Shown piece by piece: positions 4,979-14,100 of a stretch of DNA of 24,898 nt. The notes beneath the pieces are model-generated. The model was not told where the DNA came from. It saw only the letters and a list, made by a program, of their open reading frames with translations, and did no database searches. The translations under genes were made by a program, and so were the position numbers. The first letter of the stretch is position 1. Each line of letters begins with the position of its first letter. Origin of the DNA: a virus; the IMG/VR virus record IMGVR_UViG_3300022929_000188, positions 1-24,898 of that record. One strand, given 5' to 3'.

Positions 4979-5150
4979 CGCCATCGTCCTTGCGTCCGAA
5001 AATACCTCTTACGGTATCGCTTTCCCAGATGCGGATAGATAGCCAGATAATGGTGACTGCTGCCGCTGCTTCAGGAAGCCAGCCCGCAAGGGACGCAACG
5101 CCGCCTGTTACAGCGACCGCATCAACTATTGATTTGACTTCCTCTTGCAT
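4965..5150 (-). CDS. Holin-like small membrane protein
   Basis: A protein of 61 residues: MQEEVKSIVDAVAVTGGVAS, then WLPEAAAAVTIIWLSIRIWE (about 24-43), then a charged end (GRKDDGDGDS). I recall many short phage holins with a VD-x-VA start, a WLP turn and a W-x-x-IRI-W/Y-E ending of the membrane segment. Two hydrophobic segments (about 8-24 and 27-42) with a WLP turn between them would fit a hairpin in the inner membrane. AGGTGA lies before the ATG. The acidic tail overlaps the next gene. Confidence 0.65.
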   Translation of the reverse strand: MQEEVKSIVDAVAVTGGVASLAGWLPEAAAAVTIIWLSIRIWESDTVRGIFGRKDDGDGDS

Positions 5151-5157
5151 AGATCAC

Positions 5158-5376
5158 CTAATGTGCTTCGTCCACTTCCTCAAACACAGGCTCTTCGCCC
5201 GGAATCGGCTGTTCTGACTGTTGTTGTGCTTGCTGCTGTTGCGCTTGATAGAGGCTAATTTGGGCCTCTAAATCGGCTATTCTAAGGGCTTGACCAGCGT
5301 TTTGTTTAGCTAATGAGTCGATTTTAGCCATCTGAACATACTCGTCTGCACTCATTTCCCGCTTTTGCTCACTCAT
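5158..5376 (-). CDS. Small glutamine-rich coiled-coil protein, unknown function
   Basis: A protein of 72 residues starting MSEQKREMSADEYVQMAKID. The centre (about 24-50) is a predicted coiled coil (ALRIADLEAQISLYQAQ), running into QQQQAQQQ and an acidic proline-rich tail. The ATG at 5376 has a near-perfect AAGGAGAGG ribosome binding site; the open frame reaches 5403 but without such a site. It lies between the structural protein and the membrane-protein cluster. Coiled-coil accessory proteins here may be virion or lysis-control proteins; nothing specific can be said. Confidence 0.55.
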   Translation of the reverse strand: MSEQKREMSADEYVQMAKIDSLAKQNAGQALRIADLEAQISLYQAQQQQAQQQSEQPIPGEEPVFEEVDEAH

Positions 5377-5431
5377 TTTCCTCTCCTTAGTTAAAAATGG
5401 CATTCTACCTGATTTTTTAATTTAATTAAAT

Positions 5432-6766
5432 TTAGTTATGCTCCGTTCTAGCTCTCAGGCTAATCATAAAATTCATAGTTGTATCTTTTTCTATAAAAGT
5501 GCGATCTTCTGGGCTGTATCCAAGAAGTCGTAAAGCCCATCTAAATCTTATGTCCGCTGTTGAAACCTTGTCGCCATAATTAAAGCGGCCCATAGTTGTT
5601 GATATTTGAAAACTTCTTCCATAAGCAGTATTTGCCGCAGTATTGACGAATGACGTAATGCTATTAGTGCCCATTACCGTTTCTCCGAATCCTCCTCCTG
5701 TCATGGGAAATATAGACTGGCCTATTGCGGCAGTAGTGGCGGGGTTCTGTTGACCAGTTGCCAATGACACGTTGTGCTCAGAAGTCAGTAGAGCGGCTTG
5801 AATGACCTGAACACCCTCAAAGGTAACAGCATCGTTCGTCACTGCGCTATAAGTTTGAGGATTACTGGTTCCGCTAGCTTCTGAGTTCCAATATTGATTA
5901 GTCAAAGTAATTGTAGCCCCGCTGCCTGTATAGTTGGCAGTAGAGAGCAAGTGAAACCTCAGCCTTGTATCTGTTCCATCAAATTCAACTGTCATTCCGC
6001 ACTTGGCGATTGTTGCGGCTGCGTTAATGCTTGCGTTGTCTATATCCGCATCTGCGCTTGCCAGCTTATAGTTAAGGTCATTGCTGGTAGTGCTAAACAA
6101 CCTTCTTCGCGTGTAGCCTTGATTCTCGCCTACGTTGCAGGGATGTAGATAGTGTCGCATTGTATTAGTGCCGCCGCTTGCAATTGCGCTTCCTGCGACC
6201 GTGTTGTACCAATTTAAAGCGCGAACATCCGAGTCATTTAATGAAACTTGAGTCCCAGAACTGCCGCCAGCCTCTCTGTGTATATCATTTAGGGTTATTG
6301 GCCCCGTAGCTGGAACGAATCCATTATGCTTTACATACATCGTCGCAGTAGCGCCTGACGAAGACGATGCAAAAGGAAATGATGAAATTCCGCTCCAAAC
6401 CCATTGGGTATACGGGCCTCCTTCTTCCCCTCCCGTTGGCGGTGGATCTGGGTAATTAAAACTAGAATTATCGTTGACTATAGCCCCGCCATAAGTTGCC
6501 GACGTTCTGCTGTAGTCTGTCCCATTTATTGTTAAAACATCCCACCCATCGTTTTCATGAATGCCATAGACTTGAAATGCTATAGTGTCATTAGAGGCTT
6601 GCCATAATAAAGCTCGTACACCGTTGCCACCAAAAGCAACTAGATATTTTTCGCTTTGATTTACAGACGACGTTCCAATATAATCAGAAAAGCCCGCAAC
6701 TGCTGGTGGATCAAACCCAAAAATATCAGTAGTAGATATTGTAAATTGGCTTATTGTGACTGCCAT
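5432..6766 (-). CDS. Phage structural protein, probable tail fibre or receptor-binding component
   Basis: A protein of 444 residues, rich in S, T, G, N and aromatic residues, with no membrane segments. The segment ITLNDIHREAGGSSGTQVSL (about 157-176) followed by NDSDVRALNW is a block I know from phage tail and minor structural proteins. The C-terminal third holds short strands with TNQYWNSEASGTSNPQTYSA and IRFRWALRLLGY. It lies downstream of the S74 fibre and two small genes, overlapping the preceding gene by 16 bases, in the position of receptor-binding accessories. No enzymatic motif is visible; the exact role is not known. Confidence 0.6.
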   Translation of the reverse strand: MAVTISQFTISTTDIFGFDPPAVAGFSDYIGTSSVNQSEKYLVAFGGNGVRALLWQASNDTIAFQVYGIHENDGWDVLTINGTDYSRTSATYGGAIVNDNSSFNYPDPPPTGGEEGGPYTQWVWSGISSFPFASSSSGATATMYVKHNGFVPATGPITLNDIHREAGGSSGTQVSLNDSDVRALNWYNTVAGSAIASGGTNTMRHYLHPCNVGENQGYTRRRLFSTTSNDLNYKLASADADIDNASINAAATIAKCGMTVEFDGTDTRLRFHLLSTANYTGSGATITLTNQYWNSEASGTSNPQTYSAVTNDAVTFEGVQVIQAALLTSEHNVSLATGQQNPATTAAIGQSIFPMTGGGFGETVMGTNSITSFVNTAANTAYGRSFQISTTMGRFNYGDKVSTADIRFRWALRLLGYSPEDRTFIEKDTTMNFMISLRARTEHN

Positions 6767-6930
6767 TCTGCTACTTGCCTTATAAGCTCTTGTTGCTGAT
6801 CTACAAACAAAGCTATCTGTTCTTCTGGAGTTAAATTGGGATCAGGCTCAAGATGGAAAAATAACGTTTGACCGTTATCAAATTCATGAGCGAATTTTAG
6901 CAATCCATCCTCAATCGTGTAATCAGTCAT
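6751..6930 (-). CDS. Small acidic protein, possible fibre assembly factor
   Basis: A 59-residue frame beginning MTDYTIEDGLLKFAHEFDNG, fully soluble and acidic, with a helical end (TPEEQIALFVDQQQELIRQV). It fills a 156-base space between two larger genes, overlaps the upstream gene by 8 bases (its ATG lies inside the end of that gene) and the downstream gene by 16. The compact overlaps suggest a real gene. Short acidic proteins after a fibre gene can be fibre assembly chaperones; no sequence match supports that here. Confidence 0.55.
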   Translation of the reverse strand: MTDYTIEDGLLKFAHEFDNGQTLFFHLEPDPNLTPEEQIALFVDQQQELIRQVAEWQSQ

Positions 6931-7192
6931 CAGTCCAAACCGCCGCGCAGATGTCTTGAACTATTTGAACGTATCCCGATACATCCGTGGGATTGCCGTC
7001 AGCGTCATACCTGTTCAGGTAGGTGACATGATTAGAAACTGCTGGCAATTCTGCATCATCTGCATCGTCAAAGGTAATTTCCATCACAACCATCAATCTT
7101 GGATTGCCTTCGTTAGTCGTAGCCTCTGCGCTTGGATCTGATGCAGGGTAAGTTTCGCACCGTTGTAAAACTTCAGTCTTGGTTATGGTCAT
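6923..7192 (-). CDS. Small phage protein of a fibre-adjacent type, unknown function
   Basis: A protein of 89 residues: MTITKTEVLQRCETYPASDP, then an acidic strand region (VVMEITFDDADDAELPAVSN), a NRYDADGNPTD turn resembling a calcium-binding-like loop, and a VQDICAAVW end. Proteins with this opening (EV-x-QRCE-x-YP) and ending commonly follow phage fibre genes in my memory. The AAGGAG site lies 9 bases before the ATG, and the gene overlaps the fibre gene's end by 20 bases. Function is unknown; it may be a structural accessory. Confidence 0.6.
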   Translation of the reverse strand: MTITKTEVLQRCETYPASDPSAEATTNEGNPRLMVVMEITFDDADDAELPAVSNHVTYLNRYDADGNPTDVSGYVQIVQDICAAVWTDD

Positions 7193-10100
7193 CTTTTAGC
7201 TCCTTGATTTGGGTTTTTAACGCATCTATCTCTTTTGATAAATCCTTGATTGCTTCAATTGCCAAGCCCATCATTTGTCCGTACCGAACTGCCAAGAACG
7301 AATCCCCGTCTTCGCTCCTGCCAACCTCTGATGCTTCGTAAATAACCTCTGGCAATACCTTTTGTACTTCTTGCGCAATCACGCCAGTTGACCTAGATCC
7401 GTCTTTTTTATAGTTAAAAGTAACTCCCGTCAGAGACTTAATTTTATTAAGAGCATCAGGGATTGTTTCTATGTTGTCTTTAAGGCGTATGTCAGAAGCA
7501 GACCCATAGGCAGTTATATTTCCTTCTGCCGTGATATTTCCGTTAGCTAAAAGCTCAATGCTGTAATTGCTGGCTACGCCGTTGTCTGTAGTTGAATCGC
7601 TATTCCCTACATAAAAAGGGTTATATCCTGAACTGGTTAGTGATTGCCCAACGTAAAGCCTAGTTGCCTGACCGGAAGATCTAACGTCGAAAATAGAACC
7701 GTTGCCGCTAGGGTTGGACGCTGTGCGTAAAGTTATTCCAGCGCCAGAATCATTTGAACCATTGGAGTTGCTTTCAAAGTAGACGTCACCCCTGCCGACG
7801 TTGAAAATTGTTGTGCCGCCTGTTTCACTGTTACCTTGAATGCTTTGTATATTGACAAGGTTCCTACTAGCGTCTATGACCGTAGACCCGCTTATCTTAA
7901 ATGCGCTTGAGGAGATCGTGCTGTTAAAGGTGGCTGCATAATTAACGGTCAAAAGCCCGTCTGCGGTTATCAACATTGCTGCATCAGAAGTGTTTTTTCT
8001 TACCTCAAAAGCCTTCTGGCTGGCAGAATTTGAAGCCGTTATTACTAAAACCCCATATCCTGACGCATGAGAGTTTTCAATTCTGCCAGCCCAATCATCA
8101 GATACAGCATCATCAACATCTAATAAAGCTGTTCCTCCAGCTCCTCCGTTAAGCAGTATCCTCCCAGCGACATCTATATTTGCAGAAAGAAAAAGGTTTT
8201 TAAAAGGCAAGCTGGCAGTGCCGAAGCTCACGTTATTGTTATAAGTTACGCCATCCTCTGTGACAGGTACTATCCGATTATTGTCCTTGTCAAGCTGTAG
8301 TCCCAAGCCATCAGTCGTAGCAATGTAAATCCTATCAGTAGCAACACTTCCGATTTTTCCGTAGTCACCGATATTTAAAGTTTTGCCATTCTCTAATCTT
8401 GCGGCAGATTCTATTAAAGTAAAAACATTGGTAGTCTGAACCGCGACCCCTGAAGATACGTTGCTCAAAAGCTCAAAATACATTGCTGCGCCGCTAGACG
8501 AATCTGTATTAACCTCTATCCGAGCAGCGTTTCCATCTTGTTCAGGAGTGCCATTCTCATGATTCCATGTGACGTTCGCATTCCCGTAGCCATCATTTAT
8601 TGTTAAAGCAACTCCGCCAGATCCATCTCCTGATTGAATGTTTTCGGTTGTTTTTATAATGCCAGTGCTAGTAATCGCGACAATGTTAGTCAGGTTGCGT
8701 GAGGCATCCATAAACTGTGTTGTGCCGTTTCTCAAAATGACTCCAGCATTACTCAACCCCCTGAAATATATGTCCGCGTCTTCGGATAATATGAAGAGGG
8801 AGCTTGTGGTGTGAATTTCATTTGGATCAAAAGCGAGAGTGTTAATTCCATCGGTTATGATGGAGTATCCGTTTGCTACTGTTGCACCGCCAATGGTGCC
8901 TGAAGATGTAATTGTATGCCTACCAGAAGAGATAGTACCGGCAACTATATTACGACTAGCGTCGATGACAACCGTGGTTCCCATTTCTAGTGAGCCAGTC
9001 GCAATGCGTACATTGGTTTTTGGCTCAAGGATAATGTCAGCCTTAGCGTCAGCAATACCAGCAGCGTCAAGACCTAGATAACCGCCATAAGTACCGCCAG
9101 CGTTCGTGCTAATTATCAGATCACTGTCAGCGGTTGTATCATTTGTGTAGCCTATGCCAATGGCGTTCCCATCATTGTTGCTGAATAAAATTTTTCCTTC
9201 AGCACCGCCACCACCGCCATTACCCGTGTCAGATAACGTAAGAAGAGGCGAGTCATCAAATAGCGTTACGTCTGTAAACGTACCCGCTCCAGTAGCACCA
9301 ATTCTGGTAGCGCCGCCCATTCTTAGCTGACCACTAACGATGTTCATGCCACCAACACTATTGAATTCAGCTACAGCCGCATTGTTGTAGTGGATCTCTA
9401 CACCGGCAGTCCCGTCGTAAATAACGATGCCGTTATCTTGCTGGGCGTTTTTAATTGACCAATCACCGCCAGTCTCGGTAAAGGTCAGATTGTCTGATCC
9501 ACCTTTTAGCGTAAGCTCAAAAAATTTACCCATCCCAGAGGAATCTATTTCGAAAACATCGTTCGTCGCTCCAGCGCGGAAAGTAAACCCATCCGTCGAG
9601 TGGTCGTACCTAATCCGCCCAACAGCATTATCTGTGGTATCTCCAAACCAAACGTAACTGCTACCTCCATCGTTGGTTTGAATCGCAATACCCGCAACGC
9701 CTGAATCTGCCGCCACAAGCTGAGCACTTGGGTTCGGTGTACCTGAGATCGAATTACCAGTGAAGACCGATTGTTCAGATGCAGTGATAGCGCCAGTAAA
9801 AGTTGCGCCAGAAGAGCCGATGCTCAATTGATTCCCGTAAAGACCAACGCCCAATGATAGAAAGTTGCCAGAGGTATTAACTATTCCTCGAACTGATGCT
9901 ACGTTTGTTCCGTCTGATTCTCTGAACTGAATGGCGGGAGTTGCCATTTCATTGGTGTTGTCAAAACTTGTTTTTGAATCTACCAAAACACCTATTGAAC
10001 TTTCTGCGCCTACTGCCCACAAATATGGATCGCCTTTAACGCCACCATTGCCAGTAACTTGCCCAGAGCTAGTAATAGCGCCCGAAGAGATGGTGCCAAT

Positions 10101-11057
10101 ATTGGTTAGGTTGCGGCTAGAGTCAATGACGGTTGTGCCATTGATGTTATAGCCGCTTGTAACCTCTATGACACCTTCGTCACCGTCCAGCCAAATCTTG
10201 CCTGTCCCGTTGGTAATGACACCAAAGCCCCAGCCATCATTAGCTGTCCAACTGAATGCAGATGGGCCAACAGAACCACTGCGGCTCATTGTTATACCGT
10301 ACATTCCGCTGGCATCAGTGTCAGACGTGGGAAGGTAGTTGTTTCCAATCACATAGATCGGATTAATCTTATCTCTGTTGTTTTCGATGCTGTCATGGCC
10401 GCCGATCTGGAAGCCGCTTAAGTGACTGCCGATGCGCTCAAAATTGCCATCAGACGTAACCCGCACGTCCTCGTTAAGGTACAAAAGTCCAGAACCTCCA
10501 TCGCCTGAATTGATGTAACTATTAGTGTCATCAGTCCATAGCCTCATTGACCTACCACCAGTAGAGTCAAGAATCCCTATGCCACTTTCGTCGTTATTTG
10601 CCTCTTGGTTGACTTGCAATAGACCATATGAGTTTTGCTGAACTGTGTCGCCAATTTGTACTTGATCGGCAAACACCGCAGCCCCGGTCAGCGTCCCACC
10701 AGCCAGAGGCAAATATGTGCTACTGGCTGATGCAGTCGTTAGCATCTGCGTCCACGCATAAAACGTACCGCCATCTGCGCGACGAATGTATAACTTCCCG
10801 CTGCTGCTAGACCCCCAAGCAATCTGAATTTTCTGGTTTGGGTCGGTCATTTGATACATGACCATGTAACTCGTTGGTGCGTTTGTCGGTTGACTAGATG
10901 CCCACTTATAAAACCCATCATTCAAAGAATCAAGATCGTCAGAGCTTGTTAAAGTTTCGCCATCAATCTCTACTTGCGGAGATCTTATTTTGTGGCTGAA
11001 TAAAAAAGAATCGCTCGCGGTCTTCCAGAGAATAGAAGCATCGGTGGTTGTGTCCAC
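7173..11057 (-). CDS. Giant tail fibre with C-terminal S74 self-cleaving chaperone domain (5' end in doubt)
   Basis: A frame of 1294 residues, glycine/serine/threonine-rich. Repeated fibre blocks of the type VID(A/S)SRNL recur (coding near 10120, 8960, 8700 and 7870), typical of trimeric beta-structured fibres. The last 107 residues are an intramolecular chaperone (Peptidase_S74): SDIRLKDNIETI at 1188-1199 gives the serine-lysine pair (Ser1188, Lys1193) used for self-cleavage after trimerisation, then GVIAQEVQKVLPEVI and a final coiled coil. It should form the long receptor-binding fibre. The first usable start is a GTG at 11057, but it has no proper ribosome binding site and coding clearly continues upstream in this frame to about 11189; see the frameshift entry. 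Confidence 0.85.
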   Translation of the reverse strand: MDTTTDASILWKTASDSFLFSHKIRSPQVEIDGETLTSSDDLDSLNDGFYKWASSQPTNAPTSYMVMYQMTDPNQKIQIAWGSSSSGKLYIRRADGGTFYAWTQMLTTASASSTYLPLAGGTLTGAAVFADQVQIGDTVQQNSYGLLQVNQEANNDESGIGILDSTGGRSMRLWTDDTNSYINSGDGGSGLLYLNEDVRVTSDGNFERIGSHLSGFQIGGHDSIENNRDKINPIYVIGNNYLPTSDTDASGMYGITMSRSGSVGPSAFSWTANDGWGFGVITNGTGKIWLDGDEGVIEVTSGYNINGTTVIDSSRNLTNIGTISSGAITSSGQVTGNGGVKGDPYLWAVGAESSIGVLVDSKTSFDNTNEMATPAIQFRESDGTNVASVRGIVNTSGNFLSLGVGLYGNQLSIGSSGATFTGAITASEQSVFTGNSISGTPNPSAQLVAADSGVAGIAIQTNDGGSSYVWFGDTTDNAVGRIRYDHSTDGFTFRAGATNDVFEIDSSGMGKFFELTLKGGSDNLTFTETGGDWSIKNAQQDNGIVIYDGTAGVEIHYNNAAVAEFNSVGGMNIVSGQLRMGGATRIGATGAGTFTDVTLFDDSPLLTLSDTGNGGGGGAEGKILFSNNDGNAIGIGYTNDTTADSDLIISTNAGGTYGGYLGLDAAGIADAKADIILEPKTNVRIATGSLEMGTTVVIDASRNIVAGTISSGRHTITSSGTIGGATVANGYSIITDGINTLAFDPNEIHTTSSLFILSEDADIYFRGLSNAGVILRNGTTQFMDASRNLTNIVAITSTGIIKTTENIQSGDGSGGVALTINDGYGNANVTWNHENGTPEQDGNAARIEVNTDSSSGAAMYFELLSNVSSGVAVQTTNVFTLIESAARLENGKTLNIGDYGKIGSVATDRIYIATTDGLGLQLDKDNNRIVPVTEDGVTYNNNVSFGTASLPFKNLFLSANIDVAGRILLNGGAGGTALLDVDDAVSDDWAGRIENSHASGYGVLVITASNSASQKAFEVRKNTSDAAMLITADGLLTVNYAATFNSTISSSAFKISGSTVIDASRNLVNIQSIQGNSETGGTTIFNVGRGDVYFESNSNGSNDSGAGITLRTASNPSGNGSIFDVRSSGQATRLYVGQSLTSSGYNPFYVGNSDSTTDNGVASNYSIELLANGNITAEGNITAYGSASDIRLKDNIETIPDALNKIKSLTGVTFNYKKDGSRSTGVIAQEVQKVLPEVIYEASEVGRSEDGDSFLAVRYGQMMGLAIEAIKDLSKEIDALKTQIKELKDDHNQD

Positions 11058-11161
11058 CGCATCTTGGATGGTTATACCCGCGTTATTGGCAGTTGATGTG
11101 CTGTCACCCGTGGAATAGTTTAGGGTGATGTTGTTGTCTTTAACCGTCAGGTTGTCAGTGT

Positions 11162-14100
11162 CTACGGTGGTAGTTGTGCCTTGAACCGTAGGTCTCCAGT
11201 TACAACTAGATTCCCAGAAACAGTGCCGCCGCCAGTGGGTACAGAGGGCGTACCATTTGCAAAAACATTTGCCGCGCTTTCCACAAAGTTAATTTCTGAT
11301 GATCTTAATTCGTATAAGCGATTTGATGTTGACTGCCCAGCAGCAGACGGTGATCCCGATCCTGTAATAGTCGATGACAATTTAACTTTGTGAACGCCAG
11401 CCGGTAGGTTTGTAAAAGTGTGGCTAGTTACAACGTAGGCGGTCGCGCCGTAGGTGTTAGTATTTGCGATGTACTCTAATGCGCCGCCAGCATCCATTAA
11501 AATTGATCGATATTCCTGAATACCGCCAGCTATATATACCGCAGTGACGTATATTTCTGTACTGCTCGGAGTTGAATCAGTGCTGGTGAAAGTGATCGGC
11601 TTGGTTGCTGCGGTGCTATATGATCCGCCATCGGTTTGTAAGCTGTAAATTATATTGAGGGTCGAGTTTGTAATATCTGACTTTGCCGCAGCTTCAGTTG
11701 CTCCAGACCCGTAAAAATAAAGAGTGCCTACCGAGTTGTCGTAAATAGCAAATTTGGTCTCAAGCGTTACCGTTGCAGTTTGATCTAGCGTCAGCGTCAT
11801 CTCGCCGCCATCACCTGACAAAACGCCGCTTACTTTATCGACTGCCGTTCCTGAAGTGAGCGATATTCCCGCCAGCGCAGCAGCGCCTAGTCCGTCTTGA
11901 TTGAGCAGGATGTTTCCAGAAGCATCAAAAACTGTAATATTTTTAGCGAAAACAGAACCATCAGGCTTAACTTGGAACGGCGCATTTTCACTTTCTGACT
12001 CTGCGGCTCCGCTAAAGATTCTATAAGTTGCGTCGGTTGCTCCGTCAACAACAGTCGTCGCATCACCAGATCCAGCAATAAACTTTGAATCAGTGCTAAC
12101 GTCTCCAGTAAATGCACCAGCAGAGGCGTTTACAGTTCCGGTGAATGTTCCGCTTGTTGCGGTAATGTTTCCGGTAACGGCCAAATTTGTACCGTCAAAC
12201 GTGAGTGACTCGGTGCTTGAATTGCCTATGCTGAATTTATAGGCAGTTGAGTCGTATCCAAGGAAGAAGCCTGTGCCGGTGTTGTAGCCACTTTGACCGC
12301 CCTTGATAGAGCCGCCACCTGCCATCGTGATACCGCCATCCTGAATCGTTACGCCTAACGCTAGGTCACTGATTGATCCGAATTGAAAATCCTCAATGGT
12401 GTGCGTTCCATTATTAGCGTCATCATCAATCGCAATATGCGTGTAAAGTCCATCGGTAATGGGCGAAGAGGAAAGATCGACGGTTCTTTCGACCACTCCG
12501 TTGATGATGTATTTAATTTTTTCATCGTCATAAACAACCGCACAAACATCTCCGACATTCAAGGTTGATTTTAAAGTTGCGACATTCGATCCAGATTCAT
12601 AAGCGAGAATATCTGGCGTTGAGGCAGATCCTCGAATGTAAATCGCGTAGTCAATATCAGTGTAGCTCGTGCCAGTATTGGCATCAGCCAAGCCAATCAT
12701 ATAGCGGATGTTAGTATCGCCTGCGCTCTTTACTCTGAATGAAACGAAGGCTCCATTCTTAAATGCTTTGTCGCTGACCAGCTTGTGATTCCAGCTATAA
12801 GTTCCGTTTACTTGCGTCCATGTGACGAGAGATCCGTTTACCGCTGGAGAAAATGCGGTTTGACCTATGCTTGTAAAAGATACAAACGGAGTTCGCGTAA
12901 ACGCAGATGAAGCTTCGATCGTAGCGCCTTCTGCTATTTCTAAAGATGTTGCGGTGATTGCCCCTGTAATTGTGGCATTAGTTGCCGTCAATGCCCCTGC
13001 CCGTGTAACTCTAAAAGGCGCGTCTGCAAAAGTGTTATCGCCCAGACTGATTCCATCAGATGTGGAAAGAGATACTCTAGTAGCCTCATCCCCGGCTGTC
13101 AGGCTCGTAGATCCAACAGTGAAACCGCCTATTGTTCCAGTGCTTGCAGTAATTGATCCTGTAATTGTGGCATCAGTTGCTGTTAATTCCCCTGCCGGTG
13201 TAACACGAAATGGGGCGTCTGCAAAAGTGTTATCGCCTAAGCTAATTCCGTCAGAGGTGGATAATGAAACTCTGGTTGCTTCATCTCCTGCTATAAGGTC
13301 TGTGCTTCCAACAGTAAAGCCGCCTATAGTCCCTGTCGTTGCGGTAACGTTCCCTCTAACGACTGCGTTCTGAAAAGTAGCAGATCCACTTCTATTTATT
13401 TGCCATCCGGTTTCCTCTTGGACGCTCCAGTTGTCAGATTGAATGGTAGTTGCTATCTGCTCTGAGCCAACAGCGCTGTCAATAATCTGCGCTGTATTAA
13501 TAGAGTCCTCACCCATAACTCCAAAGCCAATCTTGGTCGCGCCGATCTTGGCTGGATTACTAGCGATCATTACCGATTTTGAAGCATTAGAACCGCTGGC
13601 CGGTGTAGACCCCTGCGGATACCTTACTGCTTGTATCCAGTAGTAATATTCAATTGCGTTGCCTTGTGAGTCTGCTGCGGCACGTTGATCTGTGTAGCTT
13701 GTTCCTCGGAACTTAACGATTGGGGTGTCGCTATCTGTTGGCGTTGTTCCAGTGGTATTTCTGAAAACCCAGATTTGCTCCCAAGCTAAAGCGTTTGACG
13801 GGTTGTCCCACGCCAACTCAATTGCATTTATAGCTGCGGTTATGCCAAAGTTTGTAGGTGCCGGAACGTCTGGAAGGTTTCTAGCAATAACGCCTTGAGC
13901 TGTGATCGTAGAATAATCGGCTGGAAGAGGATCAGCATAACGAATTGCTACGCCGTTTGAAAACTCTCCTTCTTCAAGAAGGGTTAGGTTGATGCCACCG
14001 CTTCCATTTTCAGCAAACGACCAGTTTATACATTTAAATATCTTTGGGTTCCACTCGCCTGCATCTACGCTTTCTAAGTCCGACAAGTAAACATTCACCC

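Noticed and set aside
5377-5431. Late promoter in the A/T-rich gap before the 72-residue gene
   Set aside because: A TAGAAT box can be seen on the minus strand, but no acceptable -35 box stands at the right distance and A/T-rich gaps give such matches easily.
7173-11057. CRISPR-like array suggested by repeated blocks
   Set aside because: The repeats are degenerate, spaced irregularly and in frame; they encode VID(A/S)SRNL fibre modules.
11186-11200. Programmed -1 frameshift joining the J-like and fibre frames
   Set aside because: No X-XXY-YYZ heptamer occurs in phase near the junction, unlike the chaperone site at 19714; a lost base is simpler.
12867-13373. Plus-strand frame of 168 residues opposite the J-like gene
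   Set aside because: It is the reverse-strand shadow of the 195-bp coding repeats; the repeated A/V/P-rich protein mirrors them, and it has no ribosome binding site or neighbours on that strand.
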